NCBI GenBank assembly: GCA_047600605.1
Contig: JASGKK010000002.1
Location: 310,001 to 374,000 of the forward strand
From: CAYMZZ01 sp047600605
GTDB taxonomy: Bacteria; Bacteroidota; Bacteroidia; Chitinophagales; Chitinophagaceae
DNA length: 64,000 nt
Direction of reading: 5' to 3'
Within the stretch, counting starts at the first letter, position 1, and every line of letters starts with the position of its first letter. Positions 18,288-27,064 of this stretch are shown piece after piece. The notes beneath the pieces were generated by a model that worked only from the letters and a program-made list of their open reading frames with translations, was not told where the DNA came from and searched no databases. The translations under genes were made by a program, and so were the position numbers.

Positions 18288-18947
18288 ATGCCAAGTGTAA
18301 AAATACCGAAGAAGAGTACGGATACGGACATGACGCCCTTCGTGGACATCGCGTTCCTGATCCTGTCATTCTTCATCATGGCGACCAAATTCAAGCCTGC
18401 CGAGCCGGTACAGGTTGAAACGCCCAGTTCCGTTTCATCTGCGATCCTGAAGGAAGAAAATGCGCTGCTCATCACGATTGGTAAAGACAGTAAAGTATAT
18501 ATCAATGTGAATGCAGTGAAAGACCCTAATGGCGAAAAGCTCAATAAGATTATCCATGGTATCAATACCAGCCGTAATCTGGGTCTCACTGAGCAGGAAA
18601 TGGCCAAATTCAGATTTGCGCCCATCATTGGTGTACCATTCAACGGGTTGAAACAGCTGCTGAGCTATTCTCCCGAAGAAATGGGCAAAGTAACCCAACC
18701 CGGTATACCGGTACTGGATACGCTCAACAATGAGCTGATCTGGTGGGTTGATGAAACCAAGAAGGCCTTTGCTGATGGCACAAGCAAACTGCTGTACTTC
18801 ATTAAAGGGGACAACGATTCAAAGTATCCCACTTTTGAAGCAGTAGTAAATGCCCTTCGCCGCAATGAGGAGTTTAAATACAACCTCATTACAGCACAGG
18901 AAGGTGCTCCCGAAGGAACGGAGCTCTACAAAGAGCGGAACAAGTAA
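18288..18947 (+). CDS. exbD: ExbD/TolR-family protein, first copy
   Basis: ExbD is the single-pass partner of ExbB. The TM helix begins DMTPFVDIAFLILSFFIM, and the membrane Asp needed for proton coupling (FVD) is present. The 219-residue length exceeds the usual 130-150 because of an expanded periplasmic domain. It lies 106 bases after exbB. The two ExbD copies differ clearly in their periplasmic parts, so they may form a heteromeric partner. Confidence 0.9.
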   Translation: MPSVKIPKKSTDTDMTPFVDIAFLILSFFIMATKFKPAEPVQVETPSSVSSAILKEENALLITIGKDSKVYINVNAVKDPNGEKLNKIIHGINTSRNLGLTEQEMAKFRFAPIIGVPFNGLKQLLSYSPEEMGKVTQPGIPVLDTLNNELIWWVDETKKAFADGTSKLLYFIKGDNDSKYPTFEAVVNALRRNEEFKYNLITAQEGAPEGTELYKERNK

Positions 18948-18978
18948 ACTGATTCAGAATTATTAAAACCATTTTAGT

Positions 18979-19584
18979 ATGGCAAGTATAGATAGCGGAG
19001 GCGGCGATAGTCATAAAAAAGGCCCGGGCGTAAAAAAAGCCAAAAAGCTTTCTACGCGCGTGGATATGACTCCCATGGTGGATCTTGGGTTCCTGCTGAT
19101 CACCTTCTTCATCTTCACGGCTACCATGAGCTCACCCGTAGGGATGGATCTCAACATGCCGAAAGATACCAATAAGGATGACGAGCAGACCAAGGCCAAA
19201 CAATCCGGTGCCCTTACCGTGATGCTGGGTAAAGACAATAATGTCTATTACTATGAAGGTGAACTGGCGCCTGATGGCTCCAATTTCAAACAAACCACCT
19301 TCAAAGGCATCCGCGATGAGATTATCCGGAAAAAGAAAGCCGTGATAGCTGCCTATACCGGTAATGCCGCCTGCGAGGAAAAAGCCCGCGAAAAAGGCAA
19401 AGATCCCCGTAAATCCTGTGAAGATGAGGACTTTATCGTGGTGATCAAGCCTACGGCCAACGCTACCTACAAGAATACGGTAGATATCCTGGACGAAATG
19501 ACAATCAACAATGTACGTCGTTTTGCCATGGTTAAGATCGCCGATTCGGAGAAGGATTTGGTAGAAGCCACCGAAGGCAAATAA
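18979..19584 (+). CDS. exbD: ExbD/TolR-family protein, second copy
   Basis: A Gly/Lys-rich cytoplasmic N-terminus (about 35 residues) precedes the TM motif VDMTPMVDLGFLLITFFIF with the conserved Asp. The periplasmic domain contains NVYYYEGEL and two Cys residues (NAACEEKAREKG, RKSCEDED) that could form a disulfide. It is 201 residues, starts 31 bases after the first exbD, and is followed by two tonB genes. Confidence 0.9.
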   Translation: MASIDSGGGDSHKKGPGVKKAKKLSTRVDMTPMVDLGFLLITFFIFTATMSSPVGMDLNMPKDTNKDDEQTKAKQSGALTVMLGKDNNVYYYEGELAPDGSNFKQTTFKGIRDEIIRKKKAVIAAYTGNAACEEKAREKGKDPRKSCEDEDFIVVIKPTANATYKNTVDILDEMTINNVRRFAMVKIADSEKDLVEATEGK

Positions 19585-19637
19585 TTTCCGGTATGGAAAA
19601 TTTCAGGAAAAGCATCTAATTTTAAACAAATTAAAGA

Positions 19638-20465
19638 ATGGAAGCCAACAAGATATTATCAGCCGACCTTCTGGACCTCGTTTTTGAGGGCCGGAATAAG
19701 GATTATGGGGCTTACGCGCTGCGTAAAACCTATAATAAGCGGATCACTGTGGCTTTGATCATCACCGCCTCTGTAGCCCTGCTGGCCCTGCTGGGTACCG
19801 TCCTGGCTAACAGCTTCAAAGGCAATGGCGAAAAGAAGATCGAATTCAAAGAAGTGACCATTGCGGATCTGAAACAGGAGGAGAAGCCTGTGGAACCCCC
19901 ACCACCCCCTCCACCCAAGCCACCAGATCCCCCCAAGATCGAAATGAAACAGTTCACTCCTCCCAAAATCGTAAAAGATGAGGAAGTACAGGAGCCACCT
20001 CCTGCACAGGAAGAACTGAAAGACGTTAAGATCGACCTGAAGAATCAGGAAGGTATCAAGGATGAAGGTATCGTAGCCCCTGCCGTTATCAATGACGGTA
20101 AAGGTGTGGTGGAAGAAAAGAAAGAAGAAGACGAAAACAGGATCTTTGAAAAAGTAGAGATCGAAGCTTCCTTCAAGGGTGGCGAAAGCGCCTGGAGAAA
20201 GTTCCTCGAAAGAAACCTCAACGGTAACGTGCCTATCGACAATGGCGCACCCGAAGGTGTCTACACCGTATACGTACAGTTTGTAGTAAGCAAGGACGGC
20301 TCTATCAGTGACGTTCGCGCGCTTACCAACCACGGTTACGGAATGGAGCAGGAAGCTGTACGCGTTATCAAAAAAGGTCCAGCCTGGACACCCGCTGTTC
20401 AGAATGGCCGTGCTGTAAACGCTTACCGCAAACAGCCCATTACCTTCCAGGTACAGGCTGAATAA
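19638..20465 (+). CDS. tonB: TonB energy transducer, first copy
   Basis: TonB carries energy from ExbBD to outer-membrane receptors. The N-terminus is the cytoplasmic motif LLDLVFEGRNKDYGAYALRK with one TM helix (about 37-55). A Pro-rich periplasmic spacer (PPPPPPPKPPDPPK) and a C-terminal TonB domain with YTVYVQFVVSKDGSISDV and TNHGYGMEQEAVRVIKKG follow. It is 275 residues. It closes the first transcription unit, as a strong terminator lies 26 bases downstream. Confidence 0.93.
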   Translation: MEANKILSADLLDLVFEGRNKDYGAYALRKTYNKRITVALIITASVALLALLGTVLANSFKGNGEKKIEFKEVTIADLKQEEKPVEPPPPPPPKPPDPPKIEMKQFTPPKIVKDEEVQEPPPAQEELKDVKIDLKNQEGIKDEGIVAPAVINDGKGVVEEKKEEDENRIFEKVEIEASFKGGESAWRKFLERNLNGNVPIDNGAPEGVYTVYVQFVVSKDGSISDVRALTNHGYGMEQEAVRVIKKGPAWTPAVQNGRAVNAYRKQPITFQVQAE

Positions 20466-20490
20466 TCGTACTACTTTTAAACGTATAGTA

Positions 20491-20518
20491 AATCCCTGTG
20501 GCTTGCCACAGGGATTTT
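20491..20518 (+). terminator. Strong terminator after tonB copy 1
   Basis: Perfect 12-base arms (AATCCCTGTGGC and its complement) with a minimal loop end in a T tract. It separates the two tonB copies into different transcription units or attenuates the second. Confidence 0.9.
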
Positions 20519-20709
20519 TGTTTTCAGAAAGAATAATGATGATGATCATGCCATCACACAGGAACATCCGTAAGCTGTAGCACGCGATGCATGGAAACGC
20601 CTGCTGTCTGCTATTTCCCCCGGACAATAATCATGTAGAAAATATCTTGTTGAAGACAACAACCCGTATGGAATCTTTCTGTCTGTACATCTTAGAGGAA
20701 AGTATAGCC

Positions 20710-21537
20710 ATGGAAGCAAACAAGATCCTCACATCCAGTCTGCTTGACCTGGTATTTGATACCAGGAACAAAGACTACGGAGCCTACCAACTCCGCAAAA
20801 CCTACAACAAACGTATTTCGACTGCCCTCATTAGTGCCGGCGCTTTCGTGCTGCTGGTTGTCGGCGGCACCATCTGGGCCCGCAACAGCGGCGGCAAAAA
20901 AGATGATCAGTGGAAAGCCACCACCGTGACCATAGAAGAAATAAAGCCGCAGGAAGAAGAGCCCAAACCCATTCCGCCCCCCGAGAAAATGCCCGAGCCC
21001 GAACCCATCCGTACAGAAAAACTCACCCCCCCCAAACTGGTGCCCGATGAAGAAGTAAAAGAACCCCCACCCACACAGGAAGAACTGGCCAATGCCAAGA
21101 TCGATGTCGTAAAACAGGAAGGTGTTGATTTCAACAACGTAGCCAAGCCCAGCGATATCGACGGCAACACCGGTATCATCGAAGTAAAAAAAGAAGCAGA
21201 GCCAGAGATATGGACCAAGGTGGAAGTAGATGCCGAGTTTCCCGGTGGTATCAAAAAATGGCTGCAGTTTCTCGAGCGTAACTGTAATGGTCAGATCGCA
21301 TCCGACAATGGGGCGCCCACCGGTGACTACCGCGTACTGCTCAAATTCGTCGTGGATGAATCAGGTACTGTGAGCGACATCCAGGCCCTCACCAATCATG
21401 GCTATGGCATGGAGCAGGAAGCCATTCGCGTACTGCAGAAAGCCGCTAAAATGAAATGGACACCTGCCTTTCAAAACAACCGCCATGTAAAAGCCTGGCG
21501 TACGCAGCCTATTACGTTTCAGGTGCAGGCGGAGTAA
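20710..21537 (+). CDS. tonB: TonB energy transducer, second copy
   Basis: This is a paralogue of the preceding tonB with the same 275-residue length and layout: LLDLVFDTRNKDYGAYQLRK, one TM helix, a Pro/Glu-rich spacer, and a TonB C-terminal domain with VLLKFVVDESGTVSDI and TNHGYGMEQEAIRVLQK. ATG at 20710 aligns exactly with the start of copy 1; an upstream ATG at 20587 would add 41 unrelated residues. It arose by tandem duplication. The spacer differs most, which suggests different receptor partners. Confidence 0.92.
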   Translation: MEANKILTSSLLDLVFDTRNKDYGAYQLRKTYNKRISTALISAGAFVLLVVGGTIWARNSGGKKDDQWKATTVTIEEIKPQEEEPKPIPPPEKMPEPEPIRTEKLTPPKLVPDEEVKEPPPTQEELANAKIDVVKQEGVDFNNVAKPSDIDGNTGIIEVKKEAEPEIWTKVEVDAEFPGGIKKWLQFLERNCNGQIASDNGAPTGDYRVLLKFVVDESGTVSDIQALTNHGYGMEQEAIRVLQKAAKMKWTPAFQNNRHVKAWRTQPITFQVQAE

Positions 21538-21748
21538 AAAAGTATAAAGAGTATAAAGGGTTTAAAGGGTTAGGGTGGAAGGTAGAGGGTAGAAGGTAGA
21601 AGGTGAAAAGAAGGAGGGAGATAAGTTATGCTATTGAGTTTAATGGAGCTACTTATTACGTAAAACTTATTTCCCAACGCTTTCCTTTCACCTTCTACCC
21701 TCCACCTCCCGCCTTTTCTCTGTTTTGTCGTAATCCGTCATTCAGCCT
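21538..21748. repeat. Purine/pyrimidine inverted repeat after tonB copy 2
   Basis: The purine arm at about 21541-21620 contains GTATAAAGG, GGTTTAAAGGG and repeated GGTAGAAGGTAGAAGG words. The pyrimidine arm at about 21684-21715 (CTTTCACCTTCTACCCTCCACC) pairs with its second half. No protein-like reading frame was found in it. It belongs to the same family as the repeats inside the nuo operon. Confidence 0.7.
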
Positions 21749-21782
21749 CCCGGCAGGAGTTTTCCTTGCCGGGACTTTTTTT
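21749..21782 (+). terminator. Terminator downstream of tonB copy 2
   Basis: CCCGGCA and TGCCGGG arms (extended imperfectly by AGGA/TCCT) are followed after two bases by seven T residues. It lies 212 bases after the stop of tonB copy 2 and before mnmE. Confidence 0.8.
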
Positions 21783-21801
21783 AGTTGGCAGATACAGATA
21801 G

Positions 21802-21924
21802 GGTATAAAGAGTTTAAGGCGTATAAAGAGTTTAAAGAGTGGATTATATATTTTGAGGCGTTCAAAAGTGAAAACCTGAGTGGATGCCCTTTAAACACTT
21901 TATACGCCTTAAACCCTTTATACC
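21802..21924. repeat. 38-bp near-perfect hairpin upstream of mnmE
   Basis: Arms at 21802-21839 and 21887-21924 are complementary at about 35 of 38 positions, with a 47-base loop. Each arm is itself a tandem duplication of a roughly 19-base unit containing GTATAAAGAGTTTAA. The hairpin ends 33 bases before the mnmE start codon. A single-arm relative is at 62310-62346. Confidence 0.8.
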
Positions 21925-21945
21925 GACCACAGCCCACTATTTGCG

Positions 21946-21953
21946 TACTTTTG
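21946..21953 (+). promoter_or_regulatory. Candidate -7 box of mnmE
   Basis: TACTTTTG fits TAnnTTTG and ends only four bases before the mnmE ATG. If used, the transcript would be nearly leaderless. No -33 element was found, so this is tentative. Confidence 0.35.
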
Positions 21954-21957
21954 CCCG

Positions 21958-23337
21958 ATGACGCAGCGCTATACCTGGGATGACACCATCATCGCACTGG
22001 CCACACCTCCCGGCATCGGAGCCATCGGAGTGATCAGACTGAGTGGTCCACAGGCTTTTTCCATCATCAATCAGCTGTTTCCTTCCAAAGACCTGGAGGC
22101 GCAGCCCAGCCATACCCTGCATGTAGGTATGCTGCGGCAGGGGGAGACGTGGCTCGATGAAGTAGTGGTGTCACTCTTTTGCGGTCCGCGTTCTTATACC
22201 GGTGAAGATGTAGTAGAGATCAGTTGTCACGGTTCGCCATATATACAGCAACAGGTCATGCAGGCCTGTGCCGCCCTGGGAGCACGAGTAGCCCGTCCCG
22301 GCGAGTTTACCCAGCGTGCCTTCCTGCATGGCAAAATGGACCTTGCACAGGCCGAGGCAGTAGCCGACCTGATAGCCAGCAATACCGAAGCGGCGCAACA
22401 GACAGCCCTGCATGCCATGCGTGGTGGCTTCTCTGCCCGGCTGCGCGACCTGCGTGACCGTATGATCCGCTTCTCCGCCCTCATAGAGCTGGAGCTCGAC
22501 TTCTCGCAGGAAGATGTGGAATTTGCCGATCGTAAAGCCTTTTATGAGCTCATCCATGAGCTGGATCATAATACCCGTGCCCTGCTCGATTCGTTTCGCC
22601 TGGGCAACGTAATACGCAATGGCGTGAGTGTAGCCATCATCGGCAAACCCAATGCCGGTAAAAGCACCCTGCTCAATGCCCTGCTGCAGGAAGACCGCGC
22701 CATTGTAAGCGATATACCCGGCACCACGCGCGACACCATCGAGGAGGTGCTCAACATAGACGGCATCCTCTTTCGCCTCATCGACACCGCCGGCATCCGC
22801 CAGCATACGAGCGATGTGATCGAAAGTGCCGGCATGGAACGCAGCCTCGACAAAATGAAACAGGCCGACCTGGTCATCTACCTCTTCGATGTAGCCGACC
22901 CGCTCGAAGACCTGCACTACTGGCGCCAGCAACTCATAGCAGCCGGTCGCAGTTACCTGCTGGTAGGCAACAAACTCGACAAAGCCGGTGAGGCCGCCAC
23001 CCGCGACAAATACAGCCAGGAAGAGCAACTCCTCTTCATCAGCGCCCGCAGCCATCTGCACCTCGAATTGCTCCGCGAAAAAATGGTTGATGCCGTACTC
23101 GCCGGCCAGGTACAATCCGAAAGCAGCATCGTGACCAATGCCCGCCACTACCATGCGCTGCAACAGGTACAAAAATCACTCACCGACATCCGCCAGGGTC
23201 TCGATGCCCGCCTGCCCGGCGACCTGCTGGCTCTCGACATCCGCCGCTGCCTGCACTTCCTGGGCGAGATCACCGGCGAAGTGAATAATGAGGAGATGCT
23301 GGATTATATATTTAGTAAGTTTTGTATTGGGAAGTAA
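21958..23337 (+). CDS. mnmE: tRNA uridine-5-carboxymethylaminomethyl modification GTPase MnmE
   Basis: MnmE acts with MnmG to modify U34 in the anticodon of several tRNAs. It is 459 residues, full length. The N-terminal formyl-THF-binding domain is followed by a helical domain with an inserted G domain: GKPNAGKST (P-loop), DIPGTTRDTIEE (switch), DTAGIRQ and NKLDK. The protein ends in the catalytic CIGK motif. Its 3' end marks the left edge of the genomic island: base composition and codon use change downstream. Confidence 0.98.
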   Translation: MTQRYTWDDTIIALATPPGIGAIGVIRLSGPQAFSIINQLFPSKDLEAQPSHTLHVGMLRQGETWLDEVVVSLFCGPRSYTGEDVVEISCHGSPYIQQQVMQACAALGARVARPGEFTQRAFLHGKMDLAQAEAVADLIASNTEAAQQTALHAMRGGFSARLRDLRDRMIRFSALIELELDFSQEDVEFADRKAFYELIHELDHNTRALLDSFRLGNVIRNGVSVAIIGKPNAGKSTLLNALLQEDRAIVSDIPGTTRDTIEEVLNIDGILFRLIDTAGIRQHTSDVIESAGMERSLDKMKQADLVIYLFDVADPLEDLHYWRQQLIAAGRSYLLVGNKLDKAGEAATRDKYSQEEQLLFISARSHLHLELLREKMVDAVLAGQVQSESSIVTNARHYHALQQVQKSLTDIRQGLDARLPGDLLALDIRRCLHFLGEITGEVNNEEMLDYIFSKFCIGK

Positions 23338-23440
23338 GTTGTGTAATATGTTGATTTTCAATTCATAACATGTATTATCCTGGGATGCAAAAGTGGCATA
23401 ACTATCTGAAATTCAATATTAGTTACATTTTAAGGGCCGC

Positions 23441-23479
23441 TTTGTAGATTCGTTTTGTTGCCCATTTGTTGCCCAAATG
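23441..23479. repeat. Left island-flanking repeat (double GTTGCCC)
   Basis: The core TTTTGTTGCCCA is followed by TGTTGCCC two bases later. It matches in the same orientation the element at 37522-37561, directly beyond mcrC, at roughly three quarters of positions over 39 bases. This fits an integration boundary or recombinase arm site, but no recombinase gene is present. Confidence 0.5.
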
Positions 23480-23703
23480 AATAGGCAACGACATCTAAAA
23501 GACGTGAAACTGGAATCTCATAATTTCAGAACGCCATTACTAAACGCATTTTAAGTACGCACTTTTCTCAGAATTCTGTACCCTTTTGGGACGGCGTATG
23601 CAGCTTTTGTAATTATTAGATCACGCAACTAACGTTCAATTTGCCCATTATTATTTACCGAAGTCTATTCTGCTGATAATTTCTTTGGACGATATTTCTG
23701 GAG

Positions 23704-23732
23704 TTGTTGATTGTTGACCTTTTCTTATTTTG
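23704..23732 (+). promoter_or_regulatory. Candidate promoter of the defence operon
   Basis: TTG at 23704-23706 is spaced 18 bases from TTATTTTG (23725-23732), one mismatch from TAnnTTTG. It lies 24 bases before the helicase ATG. The spacing fits the Bacteroidota -33/-7 arrangement. Confidence 0.4.
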
Positions 23733-23755
23733 TGGTAATTTAAGTAACCAACTGA

Positions 23756-26700
23756 ATGTCAACTAAGTTTTTCACTAACGAAGGTGGTAACTCGCTTTTC
23801 AAAAAATTCACCGGAGCTTTTGAGCATATCGCCAATATGCATGCTTTTCATGCGGTTGTGGGTTATTTCCGGGCATCAGGTTATTTTCCTATCAGAAATC
23901 ATTTATTAAAAGTTCCGGAAGTTAAAATATTGGTAGGGATAGATGTTGATAAAGTAAGTGCTGAGGCGAAGAAAAGAGGGTTGCTGTTTTTCGGAGATCC
24001 CGAAAGAAGCAGGGATGAATTTGTAAAGTGGATGCGACAAGACATACAGGAAGCAAAATATGACAAGGAGATAGAGAACGGTATTTTGCTTTTTATGGAT
24101 GATATTATTAATAAGAGAGTTGAAATTCGTATACACCGTACAAAAAAACTACATGCCAAGATATATATATTCTTGCCTGAAAAATTTAATGAATATTCGG
24201 GAGGAGAAGTAATAACTGGTTCTTCTAATCTTACGGAATCAGGTTTGGGAATTAAAGAAGATGCAAACTATGAGTTCAATGTTTGCCTTCGGGATTATGA
24301 AGAGGTAAACTTTGCTGAAAAGGAATTTCAAAAACTGTGGGAACAAGGCGAAGAAGTATTACCATTCGATGTTGAAAGAATTAAAAAGAACTCTCATATA
24401 GGTCAGCTATATACTCCCTTTGAGATTTATATTAAACTACTCATTGAGTATTTTGGAAAGAATATTGATTATGATCCTGATTCAGTAGGTGACCTCCCCA
24501 AGAATTTTAAAAAACTAAGCTACCAGGTTGATGCAGTGAACCAGGGTTACCAGATGCTGTTGGATCATAACGGCTTTATGCTGGCGGATGTAGTGGGTCT
24601 GGGAAAAACAATTATTGCAACGATGATTGCTAAACGGTTCCTGATCAGTAATGGGACTTTAAATACAAAGATCCTTGTTGTCTATCCACCACACCTGGAG
24701 CGAAACTGGAAAAGCACATTCAGACAGTTTGGTATTGACAAACATGCAAGGTTTGTAAGTAATGGTAGTTTGCATAAAATACTTGATACAACAAATGAGG
24801 ACTATTGGCGAAAAGAAGATTATGACCTGATACTGGTTGACGAAGCCCATAAATTCCGTAATCACAAATCCAGGATGTTTAATGACCTGCAGACTATTTG
24901 CAAGACTAATCGTTCTGTAGAAGGAAATGTGTTCGGACTTCGTAAGAAAATAATTCTTATTTCCGCTACACCGTTAAACAATCGTCCGGAAGATATTTAC
25001 TACCAGCTTCAGCTCTTTACCGATGCAAGAAAATCGACACTTACTGTAACCAATCTTCAAGCTTTCTTTGCTCCACTTATCAGGCGATATAAAGAAATAA
25101 TGGCTGCTTCGAGGGTTTCAAGCAAACCCGATACAGAGGGCCTCCGAAAGATATATTCTCTCATCCGGGAAAAGATATTAATGCCGATAACTGTTCGCAG
25201 AACAAGAAAAGATGTGGATAGTTACAAAGACTACAAAAAGGATTTGATTGAGCAAGGAATTTCATTTCCTGAAATTGCCCCGCCCCGGTCTATCGAGTAT
25301 AAAATGGATAAAGATCTCGAGTCCTTATTTTATCACACCATAGGATTATTGGTAAATGAAATTGGGTATTACCGCTATCGGGCTATTGAGTTTTTGCATC
25401 CTGATATTCAGGACCTATACTATACACAAGGCGAAAGAGCTTCCCGCAATCTAGCCTTCATTATGATGACCCAGTTGGTAAAGCGGCTAGAGAGTTCTTT
25501 TCATGCTTTCAAAATATCGCTTAATAGGTTCAGGATATCCACAGAGAGAATGATTGAAATGTTTGCCAATAACAAAGTGTATGTGGCACCAGATGCCAAT
25601 ATCAATGACATGATTGATAAAGGCTGGGATGAAGAAGATATCGATAGTTATATCATGGAGCTATCGGAGGATAATCCACGCAACCAGATATTTACTGCGG
25701 AAAATTTCAATCCTTCTTTTATTAATAAACTAGAGGAAGATTTTGTCTATATCACTGACATATGCCATAAGTGGGAGCCGGTGCATGATGATCCTAAATG
25801 GGAACGTTTTGCAAAACTGTTGAAGAACGAATTGTTGCGCACTGATATCAACCCCTCCGGCAAGTTGGTTATCTTTTCCGAATCAAAAGAGACTGTAAAA
25901 TATCTGCAGCAGAAAATGCAGAAAGAAGGATATGAGAAACTGCTGACCGTTTCTGCTGATAACAGGAAGTCCATGCATGATACCATCCTGCAAAACTTTG
26001 ATGCCAACTTCGCCGGGGAGTTCGCTAATGATATCGACTTTATCATTACCACAGAAGTATTGGCCGAAGGTATCAACTTGCACCGGGCCAATATGTTGGT
26101 CAATTACGATACGCCGTGGAATGCTACTAAACTCATGCAGCGCATAGGTCGGGTCAATCGTATTGGCAGCACGCACACTATTTTTAATTACTCATTCTAT
26201 CCCAGCAGGCAAAGCGATGATCTCATCAATTTATACAACAATGCTTTTATCAAACTGCAAAGCTTTCATTCTGCTTATGGTGAGGATTCAAAGATCTATA
26301 CACCTGAGGAAGTACTGGAGCAGGTAAAGCTGCATGAAAAGGGATTGCCTGAGGATGAAGACAGACGATTGAGGTACCTCGAGTTCATCAGACAGTTTAA
26401 AGAAAAAAATGAAAAGGAGTTTAAGCGAATTGCCAGGTTACCCATGCGGGCAAGAACGGCCAGGGATTCCGAAGAAGCAAAGAAAAAAGGAGTAAAAGAA
26501 AGCTCTCTTGTATTCCTGAAGTCAGATTACAAGATGGAGTTCTATAAAGTAGCTACCAAACAAACCGAGCCGCTGAGTTTTGTCGAAGCGGCAGAATTGT
26601 TTGAAGCCACCGTGCATGAAACAGCCGAAAAGCTGCCCGACTATCATCATGAACAGGTGTACCGTGCCGTTTTGAAGTTTGAAGAAGAACTGCTGGCTCA

Positions 26701-27064
26701 AAATACGGATACTGCCTCGGGTGAGCAGGCTGATGCTCTCACCAATCGGTCTAAGAAATTTATAAGAGGCGAATATGCCAGTAGCACCGATGAAAAATTC
26801 AGACAGGCCTGTGAAAGGTTGCTCGACTTACTGGACAAAGGCACCTATACCAACCTTGCTACCGAGGTAAATAAAATACGGTTGAAGTTTGATAAGAACC
26901 AGCTTACCGAAGCCAAAGCCCATAATCTCATTCTTACATTAGCCGTTAAGTTTGCCGAAACACCTGCGGATGACGACGACGAGACAGCTGCTTTGGTGAG
27001 TGAATTGCCAATTGAAATAGCAGACGAACCCGATATTATTATCTCTGAAACTTTTGTTCCATAA
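23756..27064 (+). CDS. PLD-like nuclease domain fused to SNF2-family helicase
   Basis: This 1102-residue protein has an N-terminal phospholipase-D-like domain with an HxK motif near residue 131 (LHAKIYIF) and the following GSSNLTESGLG. A SNF2/DEAH motor comes next: Walker A VGLGKT near 280, DEAH near 360 (LVDEAHKFRN), ISATPLNN near 401, and motif VI QRIGRVNRIGS near 794. A charged helical C-terminal region of about 250 residues follows. Only one PLD half-motif is visible, so the active site would need a dimer. Similar PLD/SNF2 proteins occur with DNA methyltransferases in defence loci, as with DrmD/DrmC in DISARM. The stop codon overlaps the next ATG by one base. Confidence 0.9.
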   Translation: MSTKFFTNEGGNSLFKKFTGAFEHIANMHAFHAVVGYFRASGYFPIRNHLLKVPEVKILVGIDVDKVSAEAKKRGLLFFGDPERSRDEFVKWMRQDIQEAKYDKEIENGILLFMDDIINKRVEIRIHRTKKLHAKIYIFLPEKFNEYSGGEVITGSSNLTESGLGIKEDANYEFNVCLRDYEEVNFAEKEFQKLWEQGEEVLPFDVERIKKNSHIGQLYTPFEIYIKLLIEYFGKNIDYDPDSVGDLPKNFKKLSYQVDAVNQGYQMLLDHNGFMLADVVGLGKTIIATMIAKRFLISNGTLNTKILVVYPPHLERNWKSTFRQFGIDKHARFVSNGSLHKILDTTNEDYWRKEDYDLILVDEAHKFRNHKSRMFNDLQTICKTNRSVEGNVFGLRKKIILISATPLNNRPEDIYYQLQLFTDARKSTLTVTNLQAFFAPLIRRYKEIMAASRVSSKPDTEGLRKIYSLIREKILMPITVRRTRKDVDSYKDYKKDLIEQGISFPEIAPPRSIEYKMDKDLESLFYHTIGLLVNEIGYYRYRAIEFLHPDIQDLYYTQGERASRNLAFIMMTQLVKRLESSFHAFKISLNRFRISTERMIEMFANNKVYVAPDANINDMIDKGWDEEDIDSYIMELSEDNPRNQIFTAENFNPSFINKLEEDFVYITDICHKWEPVHDDPKWERFAKLLKNELLRTDINPSGKLVIFSESKETVKYLQQKMQKEGYEKLLTVSADNRKSMHDTILQNFDANFAGEFANDIDFIITTEVLAEGINLHRANMLVNYDTPWNATKLMQRIGRVNRIGSTHTIFNYSFYPSRQSDDLINLYNNAFIKLQSFHSAYGEDSKIYTPEEVLEQVKLHEKGLPEDEDRRLRYLEFIRQFKEKNEKEFKRIARLPMRARTARDSEEAKKKGVKESSLVFLKSDYKMEFYKVATKQTEPLSFVEAAELFEATVHETAEKLPDYHHEQVYRAVLKFEEELLAQNTDTASGEQADALTNRSKKFIRGEYASSTDEKFRQACERLLDLLDKGTYTNLATEVNKIRLKFDKNQLTEAKAHNLILTLAVKFAETPADDDDETAALVSELPIEIADEPDIIISETFVP

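Larger units (their letters stand above)
23338..23755. other. Gap between mnmE and the defence block, left island edge
   Basis: These 418 bases hold no convincing gene. They are AT-rich compared with mnmE. At 23441-23479 they contain a double GTTGCCC motif that recurs right of mcrC, plus an inverted GGCAAC at 23484-23489. A 25-codon ATG frame follows at 23477 but looks like nothing known. A promoter-like pair lies at 23704-23732. Confidence 0.6.

Noticed and set aside
19659..20627. A 322-codon minus-strand open frame opposite tonB
   Set aside because: It mirrors the proline-rich tonB gene and encodes an implausible Phe/Leu-rich protein; tonB on the plus strand is clear.
22171..23172. A 333-codon minus-strand open frame opposite mnmE
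   Set aside because: It is a shadow of the mnmE reading frame caused by codon bias. It has no start-site context or domain signs, and mnmE is certain.
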